A DNA stretch of 64,000 bases from NCBI GenBank assembly GCA_025210655.1, contig JAOARG010000045.1, positions 94,932-158,931 on the forward strand, read 5' to 3'. Shown piece after piece: positions 8,953 through 17,790 of the stretch. Each line of letters opens with the position of its first letter. Position 1 is the stretch's first letter. Source of the DNA: Bacillota bacterium. Lineage in GTDB: Bacteria; Bacillota; Clostridia; Peptostreptococcales; Acidaminobacteraceae. The notes beneath the pieces are model-generated. The model saw only the letters and a list, made by a program, of their open reading frames with translations, searched no databases and was not told where the DNA came from. Made by a program: the position numbers and the translations under genes.

Positions 8953-9669
8953 TTACTCCCCAAGTAGCATTTTTATCTCAGCCTCTTCCAACTCCCTATA
9001 CTCACCTAATTCTAGAGTTTCATCTAATTCAAGTCCACCCATTTTTAGTCTTTTAAGATAAGTCACATTCATCCCAATGGCATTTACCATTCTTTTTACC
9101 TGATGAAATTTGCCTTCTGAGATTGTTATGTGTACTTCGCTGTAGCCTTCTTCACTGTGGATTATTTGAAGGGTTGCTGGCTGAGTTGTGAAGTCTTCTA
9201 AATCTATTCCTTCTTCAAATATTTCAATGTGTTCATCAAGAACTTGTCCATCTACTTCTGCATAATATGTTTTGTTAACATGATGTTTTGGACTAAGTAC
9301 TCTGTGGGACAATTTCCCGTCATTTGTTAATATCAATAGTCCCTCTGTGTCTATATCTAGTCTTCCCATTGGGAAAAGATCAAAATGATGGTAGTCTTCA
9401 TCTAGTAAATCGATTACTGTTTCATGCATATTGTCATAGGTCGCTGAAATCACTTCCTGTGGCTTATTCATCATCAGGTATACCTTATCTCTGAATTCTA
9501 TTATACGATTGTTAAACCTTACCTCATTCACATCTGTATCTATTTTTATACTGCTTGATTTTATAATCTCGCCGTCAACCATTATCAGTTTTTGCTTTAT
9601 ATATTTTTTTATCTCAGTTCTTGTTCCAATTCCCATATTACCAAGGAATTTATCTATTCTAATATTCAT
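8953..9669 (-). CDS. rsuA: RsuA/RluB-family rRNA pseudouridine synthase
   Basis: Makes pseudouridine in ribosomal RNA, probably 16S U516 if it is a true RsuA. An S4 RNA-binding domain (about 1-60) precedes the catalytic domain with MGRLDIDTEGLLILTNDG; D105 is the catalytic aspartate. KFHQVKRM near residue 195 is the usual late motif. 238 residues is typical. It starts 16 bases downstream of the stop of the m5C methyltransferase, so both probably form an rRNA-modification operon. Confidence 0.88.
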   Translation of the reverse strand: MNIRIDKFLGNMGIGTRTEIKKYIKQKLIMVDGEIIKSSSIKIDTDVNEVRFNNRIIEFRDKVYLMMNKPQEVISATYDNMHETVIDLLDEDYHHFDLFPMGRLDIDTEGLLILTNDGKLSHRVLSPKHHVNKTYYAEVDGQVLDEHIEIFEEGIDLEDFTTQPATLQIIHSEEGYSEVHITISEGKFHQVKRMVNAIGMNVTYLKRLKMGGLELDETLELGEYRELEEAEIKMLLGE

Positions 9670-9685
9670 AATGTCCTCCTATGTC

Positions 9686-11011
9686 TTAAAGCATTCTCCA
9701 TGCACTTGGATAATTGTTTTTTAGCATTTTTCCATCTGACTTTGCCCAACCTATTGGGTATGAGTCTACCAATATCAAGTTGTATCCCTTTTCACTTTCA
9801 ACCCTTATTGACTCCCCCTTTAAGTATTTTATTACTTCCACAGAATCTGATGTAAAATTTACTACTCTCTTTGCATCTTCTTTTAATAGCCCCATTGCAA
9901 GGGCTTGTGATGGGATGAATCTCCCTCTTTTTAATTCTCCCAAATGCCATCCTGAACGTATTACCCTTAGACCTTTAAAAGGATCTAAATCAAAATCACA
10001 AAGATATAATTTATCCTTTATTGTCATAAAGTTACCTGAAAAATCTTTATTTAAGTTTTCTTTTATAAAATTTTGGAACTCCTCTGGCATTGATGTTTCC
10101 TTCTTAGAAAATCCCCTATCCATAGTATTCTCTACCTGAACACGGGCAAAAAAGTGACCTTCACCTTCTACTTTATGGGGCCATATCCTGGCTACCCCTT
10201 GGTCTATATCTATATTTCCAGAAAGACCTTTTTCAAAAACAGTTTCAAGTCCTTTGATTTCAACATTTTCTTTCTCACATATACTAATAATTTGTTCCTC
10301 GTTTTCTTCAGAGGAAAATGTACATGTTGAGTACATTATTTGACCTGACCCAGAAATCAGTTCATCTATATGCTGCATAATTGATTCCTGTTTTTCAACA
10401 CATACGGATACACCATGACTTTCCCAAGCCTTCACTGCACCGGAATCTTTTTTAAACATCCCCTCACCTGAGCATGGAGCATCAACAAGTATCTTATCAA
10501 ACCTTCTGGAAAGTTTTTGATTAATTTTTTCCACATCTTCATTTATAACTACACAATTCTTTATTCCATACATTTCAATATTTTTAACAACAGCTTTAAG
10601 TCTACCATTACTAATATCATTGGCAACTATTAGTCCAGATTCATTATCTGAAGCAATCTGAACAGTCTTTCCACCTGGTGCTGAACAAAGGTCAAGGACC
10701 ACATCACCATCTTCAACTTCCATATATGATACAGGAGCCATAGCTGAGGCCTCTTGTATATAATAAAGGCCTGCATAATAATATGGATGTCTGCTTGGAT
10801 TAATATCTTCCTCAACATAAAAACCATCTTCAGTCCATGGTATCGCCTGAAGTTTAAAAGGAGAAATCTTTAAAAACTCTTCTACAGATATCTTAAGTCT
10901 ATTAATTCTAATCGACTTTCTATACTTCCTGTCATAACTTCCTATAAAGTCATTTATCTCATCCCCAAGATAAGTTGACATTTTTTCAATAAATTTTTCT
11001 GGAAATTTCAA
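9686..11011 (-). CDS. RsmF-like rRNA cytosine-C5 methyltransferase (NOL1/NOP2/Sun family)
   Basis: S-adenosylmethionine-dependent methylation of cytosine C5 in rRNA. The SAM-binding motif is DLCSAPGGKT (107-116). The two family cysteines are present: C180 in DAPCSGEG (release) and C230 in YSTCTFSSEENE (nucleophile). The last 100 residues look like the RsmF C-terminal PUA-like region (RVIRSGWHLGELKRGRFIPS). 441 residues. Pairs with rsuA downstream. The exact target base is not inferable. Confidence 0.85.
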   Translation of the reverse strand: MKFPEKFIEKMSTYLGDEINDFIGSYDRKYRKSIRINRLKISVEEFLKISPFKLQAIPWTEDGFYVEEDINPSRHPYYYAGLYYIQEASAMAPVSYMEVEDGDVVLDLCSAPGGKTVQIASDNESGLIVANDISNGRLKAVVKNIEMYGIKNCVVINEDVEKINQKLSRRFDKILVDAPCSGEGMFKKDSGAVKAWESHGVSVCVEKQESIMQHIDELISGSGQIMYSTCTFSSEENEEQIISICEKENVEIKGLETVFEKGLSGNIDIDQGVARIWPHKVEGEGHFFARVQVENTMDRGFSKKETSMPEEFQNFIKENLNKDFSGNFMTIKDKLYLCDFDLDPFKGLRVIRSGWHLGELKRGRFIPSQALAMGLLKEDAKRVVNFTSDSVEVIKYLKGESIRVESEKGYNLILVDSYPIGWAKSDGKMLKNNYPSAWRML

Positions 11012-11357
11012 TTATTTTACCCCATTCCTAAGTTATTATCTATTTTTATGGGTATAATACCCTTGGATACATTTATAATGACTAACTTTTTATATTTCTT
11101 GCTTATTATATTAATATAATCACTTATTTTCAATACACAAGGGATTATTTTAAAAAGATTTAAATAAGTATAGCTTTTTAGTAACTTTTACGTTAAAAAA
11201 TGTGTTATAATTATGCCATTAGTGCATACTAATTAAAACTTAATTTTTGTTCACTATTAATAATATATATGGACTTTTATCCCTTTACTTTTAGTAAATA
11301 TATATATATATTATAAATGGTGAATAGGTTTAATAATAATTTTTAGGAGGGTATACT
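11012..11357 (+). promoter_or_regulatory. Divergent region with the fba promoter and long leader
   Basis: No gene seen. TATAAT at 11206-11211 is a likely -10 for fba; the -35 position (11183-11188) matches poorly. That would give a leader of about 140 bases containing an AT dinucleotide run (about 11299-11314). The ribosome site TAGGAGGG lies about 8 bases before the ATG. No riboswitch was recognised. Confidence 0.4.
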
Positions 11358-12287
11358 ATGCCATTAGTAACTACAAAGGAAATGTTTGAAAAAGCCTACA
11401 AAGGTGGATACGCTGTTGGAGCGTTCAACGTAAACAATATGGAGATCATTCAAGGTATTGTTGATGCAGCTAAGGAGACTAACGCACCTCTTATTCTTCA
11501 GGTTTCTGCAGGGGCTAGAAAATACGCTAACCCAATATACTTAAGAAAACTTGTTGAAGCAGCAGTAGAAGATACTGGTCTTGATATCGCACTTCACCTA
11601 GATCACGGTGATAGTTTTGAAATATGTAAGCAGTGTATCGATGATGGATTCACATCTGTTATGATAGACGGTTCTGCACTTCCTTATGAAGAGAATGTTG
11701 CACTTACTAAGAAAGTTGTTGAATATGCTCACGAAAGAGGAGTAGTTGTTGAAGCTGAGCTTGGAAAACTTGCTGGTGTTGAAGATGAAGTAAAGGTAGA
11801 CGCAAAGGATGCTACTTATACTGATCCTGATCAAGCTGTAGATTTTGTTAAGAGAACTGGTGTTGATTCACTTGCTATTGCAATTGGAACTAGCCACGGT
11901 GCTTACAAATTCTCTGGTGAGCCTCAACTTGACTACGAAAGACTTGAGAAAATCACTAATCTATTACCAGATTTCCCACTAGTACTTCACGGAGCTTCTA
12001 CAGTTATCCCTGAGTTTGTTGAAATGTGTAACAAGTACGGTGGAGATATCCCAGGAGCACAAGGTGTTCCAGAGCCAATGCTTAAAAAAGCAGCTTCATT
12101 CGGAGTTTGTAAAATCAATATAGATACAGACTTAAGACTTGCAATGACTGGAGCTATCAGAAAGCTTCTAGTTGAAAGACCAGCTGAATTCGACCCAAGA
12201 AAATATCTTGGAGAAGGAAGAACAGCAATCAAAGATATGGTTAAGCACAAGATTGTAAATGTTTTAGGTTGTGACGGGAAATTATAA
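11358..12287 (+). CDS. fba: Class II fructose-1,6-bisphosphate aldolase
   Basis: Zinc-dependent cleavage and formation of fructose-1,6-bisphosphate in glycolysis and gluconeogenesis. 309 residues. Family marks are HLDHGDSF (near 80), which holds catalytic Asp and zinc-ligand His; AIGTSHGAYKF (near 176) with another zinc ligand; and VLHGAST (near 210) with the third. Codon use and a strong ribosome site suggest high expression. Monocistronic with a good terminator. Confidence 0.95.
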   Translation: MPLVTTKEMFEKAYKGGYAVGAFNVNNMEIIQGIVDAAKETNAPLILQVSAGARKYANPIYLRKLVEAAVEDTGLDIALHLDHGDSFEICKQCIDDGFTSVMIDGSALPYEENVALTKKVVEYAHERGVVVEAELGKLAGVEDEVKVDAKDATYTDPDQAVDFVKRTGVDSLAIAIGTSHGAYKFSGEPQLDYERLEKITNLLPDFPLVLHGASTVIPEFVEMCNKYGGDIPGAQGVPEPMLKKAASFGVCKINIDTDLRLAMTGAIRKLLVERPAEFDPRKYLGEGRTAIKDMVKHKIVNVLGCDGKL

Positions 12288-12322
12288 TTCTTTAGAATTT
12301 TCCCTATAGTGATGGATATATT

Positions 12323-12360
12323 AAAAGCCTCAGTCTCCGATGGAGAATGGGGCTTTTTTT
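12323..12360 (+). terminator. Intrinsic terminator of fba
   Basis: Stem AAAAGCC-tCAgTCTCC / GGAGAaTGgGGCTTTT with a short loop and a run of eight T. The GTAGGTCG repeat arm begins on the next base. Confidence 0.88.
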
Positions 12361-12678
12361 TCGTAGGTGGTAGGTCGTTGGTTGTTGGTCGGGAAGGATT
12401 TTTTCAATTGCCTAATATTGCCTAATATTGCCTAATACTACTAGCGTGCCTAATCCTTGCATTGCAACTGGCCTAATATTGTTTTGTAATAACTCTTCCC
12501 ATGGAAAAGTTATCACATTTAATACAAGCTTAGGCTAATTGCTAAGCAATGGTTAGGCGAGATTAAATATAGCTTTAGGCGATCTTAGGCACAAAAAACC
12601 CCCGTATTTAAATACAGGGGTTTACTTTTAGTTCAAATGCCCTTCCGACCTACGATCTACGACCAACGAACTACGAAA
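12361..12678. repeat. Palindromic hairpin-array element 3 (GTAGGTCG arms around a GCCTAAT array)
   Basis: Outer arms: 12361-12399 (TAGGTCGTTGGTTGTTGGTC) and its inverted partner 12638-12678 (GACCTACGATCTACGACCAA). Inside, 12410-12592 is a second copy of the element-2 family: GCCTAATATT repeated, a hairpin TTGCATTGCAA, GGCCTAATATTGTTTT, a central hairpin ATAACT...AGTTAT, then CTTAGGC, a hairpin ATTGCTAAGCAAT, and three more TTAGGC. The gap separates convergent fba and the cyclophilin gene. Nesting of one family inside arms also used at element 1 is direct evidence for a modular build. Confidence 0.82.
12593..12623 (-). terminator. Intrinsic terminator of the cyclophilin transcript
   Basis: Stem AAACCCC-cGTATTT / AAATAC-aGGGGTTT; on the minus strand it is followed by TTTTTT. 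It lies between the inner array and the right GTAGGTCG arm of element 3. Confidence 0.8.
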
Positions 12679-12680
12679 CT

Positions 12681-13199
12681 CTACATTTTCGCTGGTTCTT
12701 CAAAATCGTAACCGTTCATATCCATAACCATTGTATCGATTACTTGTGGCTCTTCTGGCTTGTCGAAGATATTAGTTTCTGATTCTGCAATTTTATCTAC
12801 ATTTTCAATTCCTTCGATTACCATACCGAATCCTGCGTATTGACCGTCTAGGTGTGGTGAATCTTTGTGCATAATAAAGAATTGTGATCCTGCTGAATCT
12901 GGGTGCTGTGATCTAGCCATAGAGATTACGCCTCTTGAGTGCTTTAAATCATTGTCAAATCCATTGATTTTGAATTCACCCTTGATTCTGTATCCTGGGC
13001 CTCCCATACCATTTCCATCTGGGCAACCACCTTGGATCATAAATCCTTTGATTACTCTGTGGAATCCTAATCCATTATAGAATCCACTTTCAACTAATGA
13101 GATGAAATTGTTCACTGTGTTCTTTGCAATCTCTGGATATAACTCCACCTTGATTACATCTCCGCTTTTCATTGTTATTTCTACTATTGGGTTTGCCAT
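12681..13199 (-). CDS. ppiB: Cyclophilin-type peptidyl-prolyl cis-trans isomerase
   Basis: Catalyses prolyl bond isomerisation during protein folding in the cytoplasm; no signal peptide. 172 residues with the cyclophilin signatures FHRVIKGFMIQGG (near 46-58) and SQFFIMHKDSPHLDGQYAGF (near 105-124). AAGGAGG-like site before the ATG. Downstream of a pair of membrane proteins (12 bases) that may be in the same transcript. Confidence 0.92.
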   Translation of the reverse strand: MANPIVEITMKSGDVIKVELYPEIAKNTVNNFISLVESGFYNGLGFHRVIKGFMIQGGCPDGNGMGGPGYRIKGEFKINGFDNDLKHSRGVISMARSQHPDSAGSQFFIMHKDSPHLDGQYAGFGMVIEGIENVDKIAESETNIFDKPEEPQVIDTMVMDMNGYDFEEPAKM

Positions 13200-13210
13200 A
13201 ATAATCCTCC

Positions 13211-14320
13211 TTATTTATCATCTAAATTTAAATGTTTTTTTATTCTTCTTTGCTTTTTGAAATAATGTTGAGTCATCCAGTCCCATGTTTTGAAACCTAT
13301 AAGACAACATATTAACACGACTGTGATAGTTATAATATTAGCCAAATTCTGTAGTTTATCTGCTCTAAGATATTTCTCGCTTATGTCTTTACCAGCAAAA
13401 TAGTATATATCGTCCTTTTCACTATAATGTACATACATTATTCGTCTTATATACTCTTTTTCTTTATTTACTACATACTTGAAGGATTGATTTCTATTAT
13501 TCTTAATCATTTGAAGAATAGATTCATTTTCTTGAATATCTGAATCCTCATAAATGTTTTCTAGATATCCTCCTCCATAATATTTGGCTTCAAAATTAAT
13601 GTTATCGTAGTAACCGATTAGTCCTGAATCACTCAAATAGGTCAGTTCTTTCATCATGTTCTTTGTTACTTCCCTATCTATATCTTGTCTTATTTTGTTA
13701 AAATCTTCTGATACAGAAGCAACGTAAACAATTATATCATAATTTCTATCATAATATGCAATGACTAAGTTTTTTGTATATTTCTCATGAATCGGATTAT
13801 ACATATCTATCCAAAATCTGTTTCTTCTAGCCCCTACAATATCATTAATATATTTTGTATCATTAAATGTGGAAATAAGTTTTTCTGAAAGATTAATTAT
13901 CTGATAATCTTCAACGTGACTAACACTTGCTAAAAAATTTCCTGAACTACTTGTCACCCATACAAATTTATCTGATTGCATTTCTTTATTCTTTATTATA
14001 TCTATAAACCAATCTAATCTGTCTTCTTCCTTAATTTCCTCAGAAGCATATGACATAATTGAAAAAATTTCACTAATTTCATCTTGAAGTATTTTTTCTT
14101 TAATTTGAACTTTTTTTTCATAATACTCATCTGAGAATTCTAAACTACCATTTCTTAAAGCTTCAACCCCTTTAGTTTTAAAAGAAAGGTTGTCTACCAT
14201 ATTTTCATCTATAGTTTCTTTAAAAAAGCTTATACTGGCTGTAACCAAGATAAAACATACAAAGACTAAGTACAAAACAAAGTACAGTGCTAAGGTCCAT
14301 CTACGCCTCTTATTTTCCAT
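13211..14320 (-). CDS. Two-pass membrane protein with large extracytoplasmic domain, function unknown (A)
   Basis: 369 residues from the ATG at 14320 (AGTAGGTGA upstream); a longer frame starts 33 bases earlier and would overlap the previous gene. A membrane segment at about 10-32, an outside region of about 280 residues rich in D, E, Y and K, and a second segment near 325-347, with a short basic tail. This is the layout of an extracellular Cache-like sensor domain, but no kinase, cyclase or methyl-accepting output follows. The upstream neighbour has the same plan, so the two may form a complex. I do not recognise the family. Confidence 0.55.
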   Translation of the reverse strand: MENKRRRWTLALYFVLYLVFVCFILVTASISFFKETIDENMVDNLSFKTKGVEALRNGSLEFSDEYYEKKVQIKEKILQDEISEIFSIMSYASEEIKEEDRLDWFIDIIKNKEMQSDKFVWVTSSSGNFLASVSHVEDYQIINLSEKLISTFNDTKYINDIVGARRNRFWIDMYNPIHEKYTKNLVIAYYDRNYDIIVYVASVSEDFNKIRQDIDREVTKNMMKELTYLSDSGLIGYYDNINFEAKYYGGGYLENIYEDSDIQENESILQMIKNNRNQSFKYVVNKEKEYIRRIMYVHYSEKDDIYYFAGKDISEKYLRADKLQNLANIITITVVLICCLIGFKTWDWMTQHYFKKQRRIKKHLNLDDK

Positions 14321-14324
14321 ATTT

Positions 14325-15272
14325 TCACCTACTTCCAATATCAAGCAAATCATAGAGAATAAATCCTACTATAAGCAAGGTTATGCTTCCTAAGAAATTG
14401 AGCATCAATATCATTTTTTTATACTTATTTAGTGCTACTTCTACATCATCATTTTCTATATATGAGATGATTAACTTTCCCTCATCACTTGATTCTTTAA
14501 CATAGGCATAAATACTTTTATTTTCACCTGTCTCTTTACAATACTTATTCATACTAATAAACTTGCCAATACTGCTTCTTAAAAGAAGTCTATTTTCATT
14601 ATAAAAATTTCCATCTGATAGCTTCATCACTTTTGAATTCGATATTGCAAGTTCTCTTTCAGTATCAAACACCATTCCCATAGTACTTCTATCAAATTTA
14701 CCTATTCTTTCTTTTAAGTATTCCAAAGGAATGGACTCTAAAATTGCTAAATCTTCTGTATACACTTGATCTAGCTTTATAACAATATAAAGATCTTCTT
14801 TCTTAGATCTTATAAAAATGTCTCCATAAGGACTGGAAATTATCTGTTTAGCAGACAAAGATTCTTTATCTAGATATTTTTCTAAGAATTCAAGAGTAGT
14901 AAGCATTTCACCGGGTATTTCATGAACTGGCGAAAACTCACCGTCTAAAATAACTATGCTGTTTTTAATATTTCTACTATATGTATCCAAATATTCTTCT
15001 ATACTTGTAAAATTATTATAATGATTGATTATGTTATTACTAAGTTGTAAATATCTATCCTCGATACTATTATAATAATCCATTTTTAAATACTGGGTAT
15101 TTTCCTCAAATGTCTTATAAACCATTTCAAGTTCAGATGAATAGGACATCAAGTTTTTTTCAACCATTCTATAATGGGATTCTCTATAGTAATCTTCAAG
15201 GTATAAAAACAATCCTATATTTGATATAAATATAATTATTAGACCTATAACCACAATCTTTTTTTTCATCAT
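14325..15272 (-). CDS. Two-pass membrane protein with large extracytoplasmic domain, function unknown (B)
   Basis: 315 residues; membrane segments at about 4-24 and 287-308 enclose an extracytoplasmic region of about 260 residues with a helical start (about 30-90) and a mixed alpha/beta part including MGMVFDTERELAISN. No catalytic or signalling domain is visible. Its stop is 4 bases before the start of the similar neighbour, so the two are translationally linked. A paired sensor or adhesin-like role is only a guess. Confidence 0.5.
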   Translation of the reverse strand: MMKKKIVVIGLIIIFISNIGLFLYLEDYYRESHYRMVEKNLMSYSSELEMVYKTFEENTQYLKMDYYNSIEDRYLQLSNNIINHYNNFTSIEEYLDTYSRNIKNSIVILDGEFSPVHEIPGEMLTTLEFLEKYLDKESLSAKQIISSPYGDIFIRSKKEDLYIVIKLDQVYTEDLAILESIPLEYLKERIGKFDRSTMGMVFDTERELAISNSKVMKLSDGNFYNENRLLLRSSIGKFISMNKYCKETGENKSIYAYVKESSDEGKLIISYIENDDVEVALNKYKKMILMLNFLGSITLLIVGFILYDLLDIGSR

Positions 15273-15440
15273 TACTCTCCTATATCCATTAATAATCCAG
15301 TGGTGACCATATTAGATAAAGTTCGTTACAATAATAATATCACTTTTAACTATTTTGACAAAGTCAAAAAAACAAATAAATTATAAGGACAATATCATTA
15401 AATTTTATTTAATAACATTGTCCCTTAATTATATCTATCA

Positions 15441-16433
15441 CTATTGGATATATTTTTTTAAAACATTTCTCAAAAACTCAGGTTCAAGATATTTTTTTAT
15501 CACTTCAAATGTTTGAGGATTTTGAATTTCCCTAGATTCATCCATATAGGTCATAAAAGCACCTGCACACCAAGAAAAGGCTCTAAGTAATAAATAGGGT
15601 TCATACGCTTTTACCCTTTCCCTAATTGATCGGCCCACTAAAGACTCATATTTATCATAAAAAGAATTAATCATTTCATCTGACAGTAGGATATCTGTTT
15701 TCCACAATGTAGTAGTAGGTGCTAAGAACTGAGTTATATCTTGAACAGGATCACTTATAACAGGTTTTTCCCAATCGATTAAATAACTCTTTTCCCCTCC
15801 TATGATAAAATTATGACTGTTAACTTCCGTATTGTTGACAACTAACCATGGATTATCATTGAAATACTTATCTGTATGATCTGCATTTAATAAACAATAC
15901 TCATACAATTTTTCAATAATCATCTTTGAATCTTTATCAGGTAAATTGGATTTCCTATAGCTAGTAAGCCACATATCGGCTTCCCTTACCCTAGCCCTAC
16001 ACAAATCACTTTCTTTTATTAGAATATCTTCAAAATCCTTTACATCAAGTTGATGTATCCTTGCAAAAATTCCTGCGGCAATTTCAAGATCCCTTCTATA
16101 GTCTAAAGGTCTCCCCTCTAAATAATTCATCATTAGAACGCCCTCATGGAAAAATTCCCGGCTGTTATCATAAAAATACACAAGGGGGGTCACACCACTT
16201 TTTTCGAGTTTTTTTATAGCATTGTACTCATATTCAATTTGATTATCCAAATTCAATTGACTAGCCATATTAATCCTAAAAACAAACTTTCCTGAAATAT
16301 CTTCAATCAAATAATTCTTATTGTATTCACCTTGGGCTAAGAATTCTACCTTAAGATTATCAGTAAACTCAAGAGGAAATTTATTAGAACTATTCAAAAG
16401 ATATTCTTTAATTTTTCCAATATATGATTCCAT
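15441..16433 (-). CDS. Aminoglycoside/choline-kinase-like phosphotransferase
   Basis: Predicted small-molecule kinase of 330 residues with the APH fold: VFRINMAS (near 50) for ATP-binding lysine region replaced partly, NSHNFIIGG (near 204) as catalytic-loop remnant and YLIDWEKP (near 217) with the metal-binding aspartate. The substrate is unknown. Its start overlaps the stop of the upstream DUF2064-type gene by 1 base, making it the last gene of the ten-gene operon. A role in making a phosphorylated sugar or alcohol for the two transferases is inference from position only. Confidence 0.7.
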   Translation of the reverse strand: MESYIGKIKEYLLNSSNKFPLEFTDNLKVEFLAQGEYNKNYLIEDISGKFVFRINMASQLNLDNQIEYEYNAIKKLEKSGVTPLVYFYDNSREFFHEGVLMMNYLEGRPLDYRRDLEIAAGIFARIHQLDVKDFEDILIKESDLCRARVREADMWLTSYRKSNLPDKDSKMIIEKLYEYCLLNADHTDKYFNDNPWLVVNNTEVNSHNFIIGGEKSYLIDWEKPVISDPVQDITQFLAPTTTLWKTDILLSDEMINSFYDKYESLVGRSIRERVKAYEPYLLLRAFSWCAGAFMTYMDESREIQNPQTFEVIKKYLEPEFLRNVLKKYIQ

Positions 16434-17122
16434 TAGATTACCTTCTCCTCAGACAACTTTTCCAAATACTCCAAAGTATGCTTTGGTATATTCCTTTTAT
16501 CATTTTTTATATCCGAATACTCCTTTTGTAGTGAAATCAAATCAGAATACTCATCTAAATCCCTATATTTTTCTAATAGAGATAACTCTAATCCTATCTC
16601 ATTCGCCATATTATAGGTTCTTTCTACAACTGATTGATTTCCCCATTTCACATCATTGACAAAAAGTTTCTCGTATATAGTCTTCATACCAATTAAACAA
16701 TATCCTCCATCATAGGTTGGACAGATTACCAAATCCGATTCTTCTAATTTTTCAAAAGCATTGTTATAAGTAAACTCCTGAATATGAGGTATATCACATC
16801 CAACTAAAACTACTTTCTCATATCCCAGTTTAAATACATAATCAAATGCATTTCTCATCCTTATACCAATATTTTCTCCTTCTTGAACAAAACATCCGTA
16901 ATCTTTTGGAATGCTATCTAAGAATGATTCTTGGAAGTTTTCCGGTGCATATGCAACAAAAATCTTTCTATTATCCTTGAAAGCCTTAAAACATTGATAG
17001 TAATCTTCAAGAAAAGCTTGATGAAGCTCTTCACAATGAATCGGGCTTAGGATTGGCATCAATCTGGTTTTTGTATTCCCCCTATAAGGGATTCGTGTCA
17101 TAAGAATTAATGCTTCCATCAT
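16433..17122 (-). CDS. DUF2064 / TIGR04282-type glycosyltransferase-fold protein
   Basis: 229 residues. The opening ALILMTRIPYRGNTKTRL and the mid-chain VGCDIPHI and PTYDGGYCLIG motifs are those of the family often named arsenosugar biosynthesis glycosyltransferase TIGR04282, which has the nucleotide-diphospho-sugar transferase fold. The family name rests on genome context rather than proven chemistry; no ars genes are seen here. It overlaps both neighbours by a few bases, so it is clearly part of the operon. Confidence 0.75.
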   Translation of the reverse strand: MMEALILMTRIPYRGNTKTRLMPILSPIHCEELHQAFLEDYYQCFKAFKDNRKIFVAYAPENFQESFLDSIPKDYGCFVQEGENIGIRMRNAFDYVFKLGYEKVVLVGCDIPHIQEFTYNNAFEKLEESDLVICPTYDGGYCLIGMKTIYEKLFVNDVKWGNQSVVERTYNMANEIGLELSLLEKYRDLDEYSDLISLQKEYSDIKNDKRNIPKHTLEYLEKLSEEKVI

Positions 17123-17790
17123 CTAATCTCCTTGTACAATTTTATCAGTTCATCAGGTGAAGTTCCCCTTATATGTTTCCACTTTATATAGTGCATCTTT
17201 AAGAGAGTTTTAAAAAAGCCTCCCTCTTTAAATCGTCTTCCTGATGTTCCAATCTTCACCTTCAATACTTCAACTGGATAAGCTTCAGTAAATTTTTTTG
17301 AAAAATCCCAATCCTCCATAATAGCTTGAATAGGAAAACCATTCAATTCCATAAAAATTTCTTTTTTTATAAATATTCCTTGATCACCAAAGATTAAGTT
17401 TAAATATTTGGCCCTCATGTTTGATGTAAAAGCCAACCACTTAGCATTAAACGACTTATAATCATAAAAATATAAAGAAAAGCAACCACCTGCTCTACTA
17501 ATACAAGCTTTTTCTATAGCTTCAATACTATTTTCAGATACTTTGGAATCAGAATGTACAAACCATAAAATATCACCACTTGATATTTTAGCACCTGCAT
17601 TCATCTGATTTGCTCTTCCCTTCTTTGACTTTATTACTTTACAATATTTAGATGCAATTTCAACACTAGAGTCTTTACTACCTCCATCTACAACAATAAT
17701 TTCATAGTGTCCCTTCAACTTTGATAGTTTTATTAAGTTCCCTTCAATTGTAGAGGCCTCATTTAAAACAGGTACTATAATAGAAATCAT
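17119..17790 (-). CDS. Family 2 glycosyltransferase, TIGR04283 type
   Basis: 223 residues, GT-A fold: SIIVPVLNEA at the N-terminus, VVDGGSKDSS (nucleotide binding, near 34-43), HSDS (near 80) as the metal-binding DxD-like site. The pair TIGR04283 + TIGR04282 recurs in many bacteria; the product is unproven. It overlaps the ABC ATPase gene by 4 bases upstream and the DUF2064 gene by 4 bases downstream. No membrane segment, so it acts in the cytoplasm. Confidence 0.78.
   Translation of the reverse strand: MISIIVPVLNEASTIEGNLIKLSKLKGHYEIIVVDGGSKDSSVEIASKYCKVIKSKKGRANQMNAGAKISSGDILWFVHSDSKVSENSIEAIEKACISRAGGCFSLYFYDYKSFNAKWLAFTSNMRAKYLNLIFGDQGIFIKKEIFMELNGFPIQAIMEDWDFSKKFTEAYPVEVLKVKIGTSGRRFKEGGFFKTLLKMHYIKWKHIRGTSPDELIKLYKEIR

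Noticed and set aside
10630..10827. Minus-strand frame of 65 codons inside the m5C methyltransferase gene
   Set aside because: It lies within the well-supported methyltransferase reading frame; no start signal.
11012..11357. Riboswitch or T-box in the fba leader
   Set aside because: The leader is long but mostly AT runs; no conserved T-box core or other riboswitch signature was seen.
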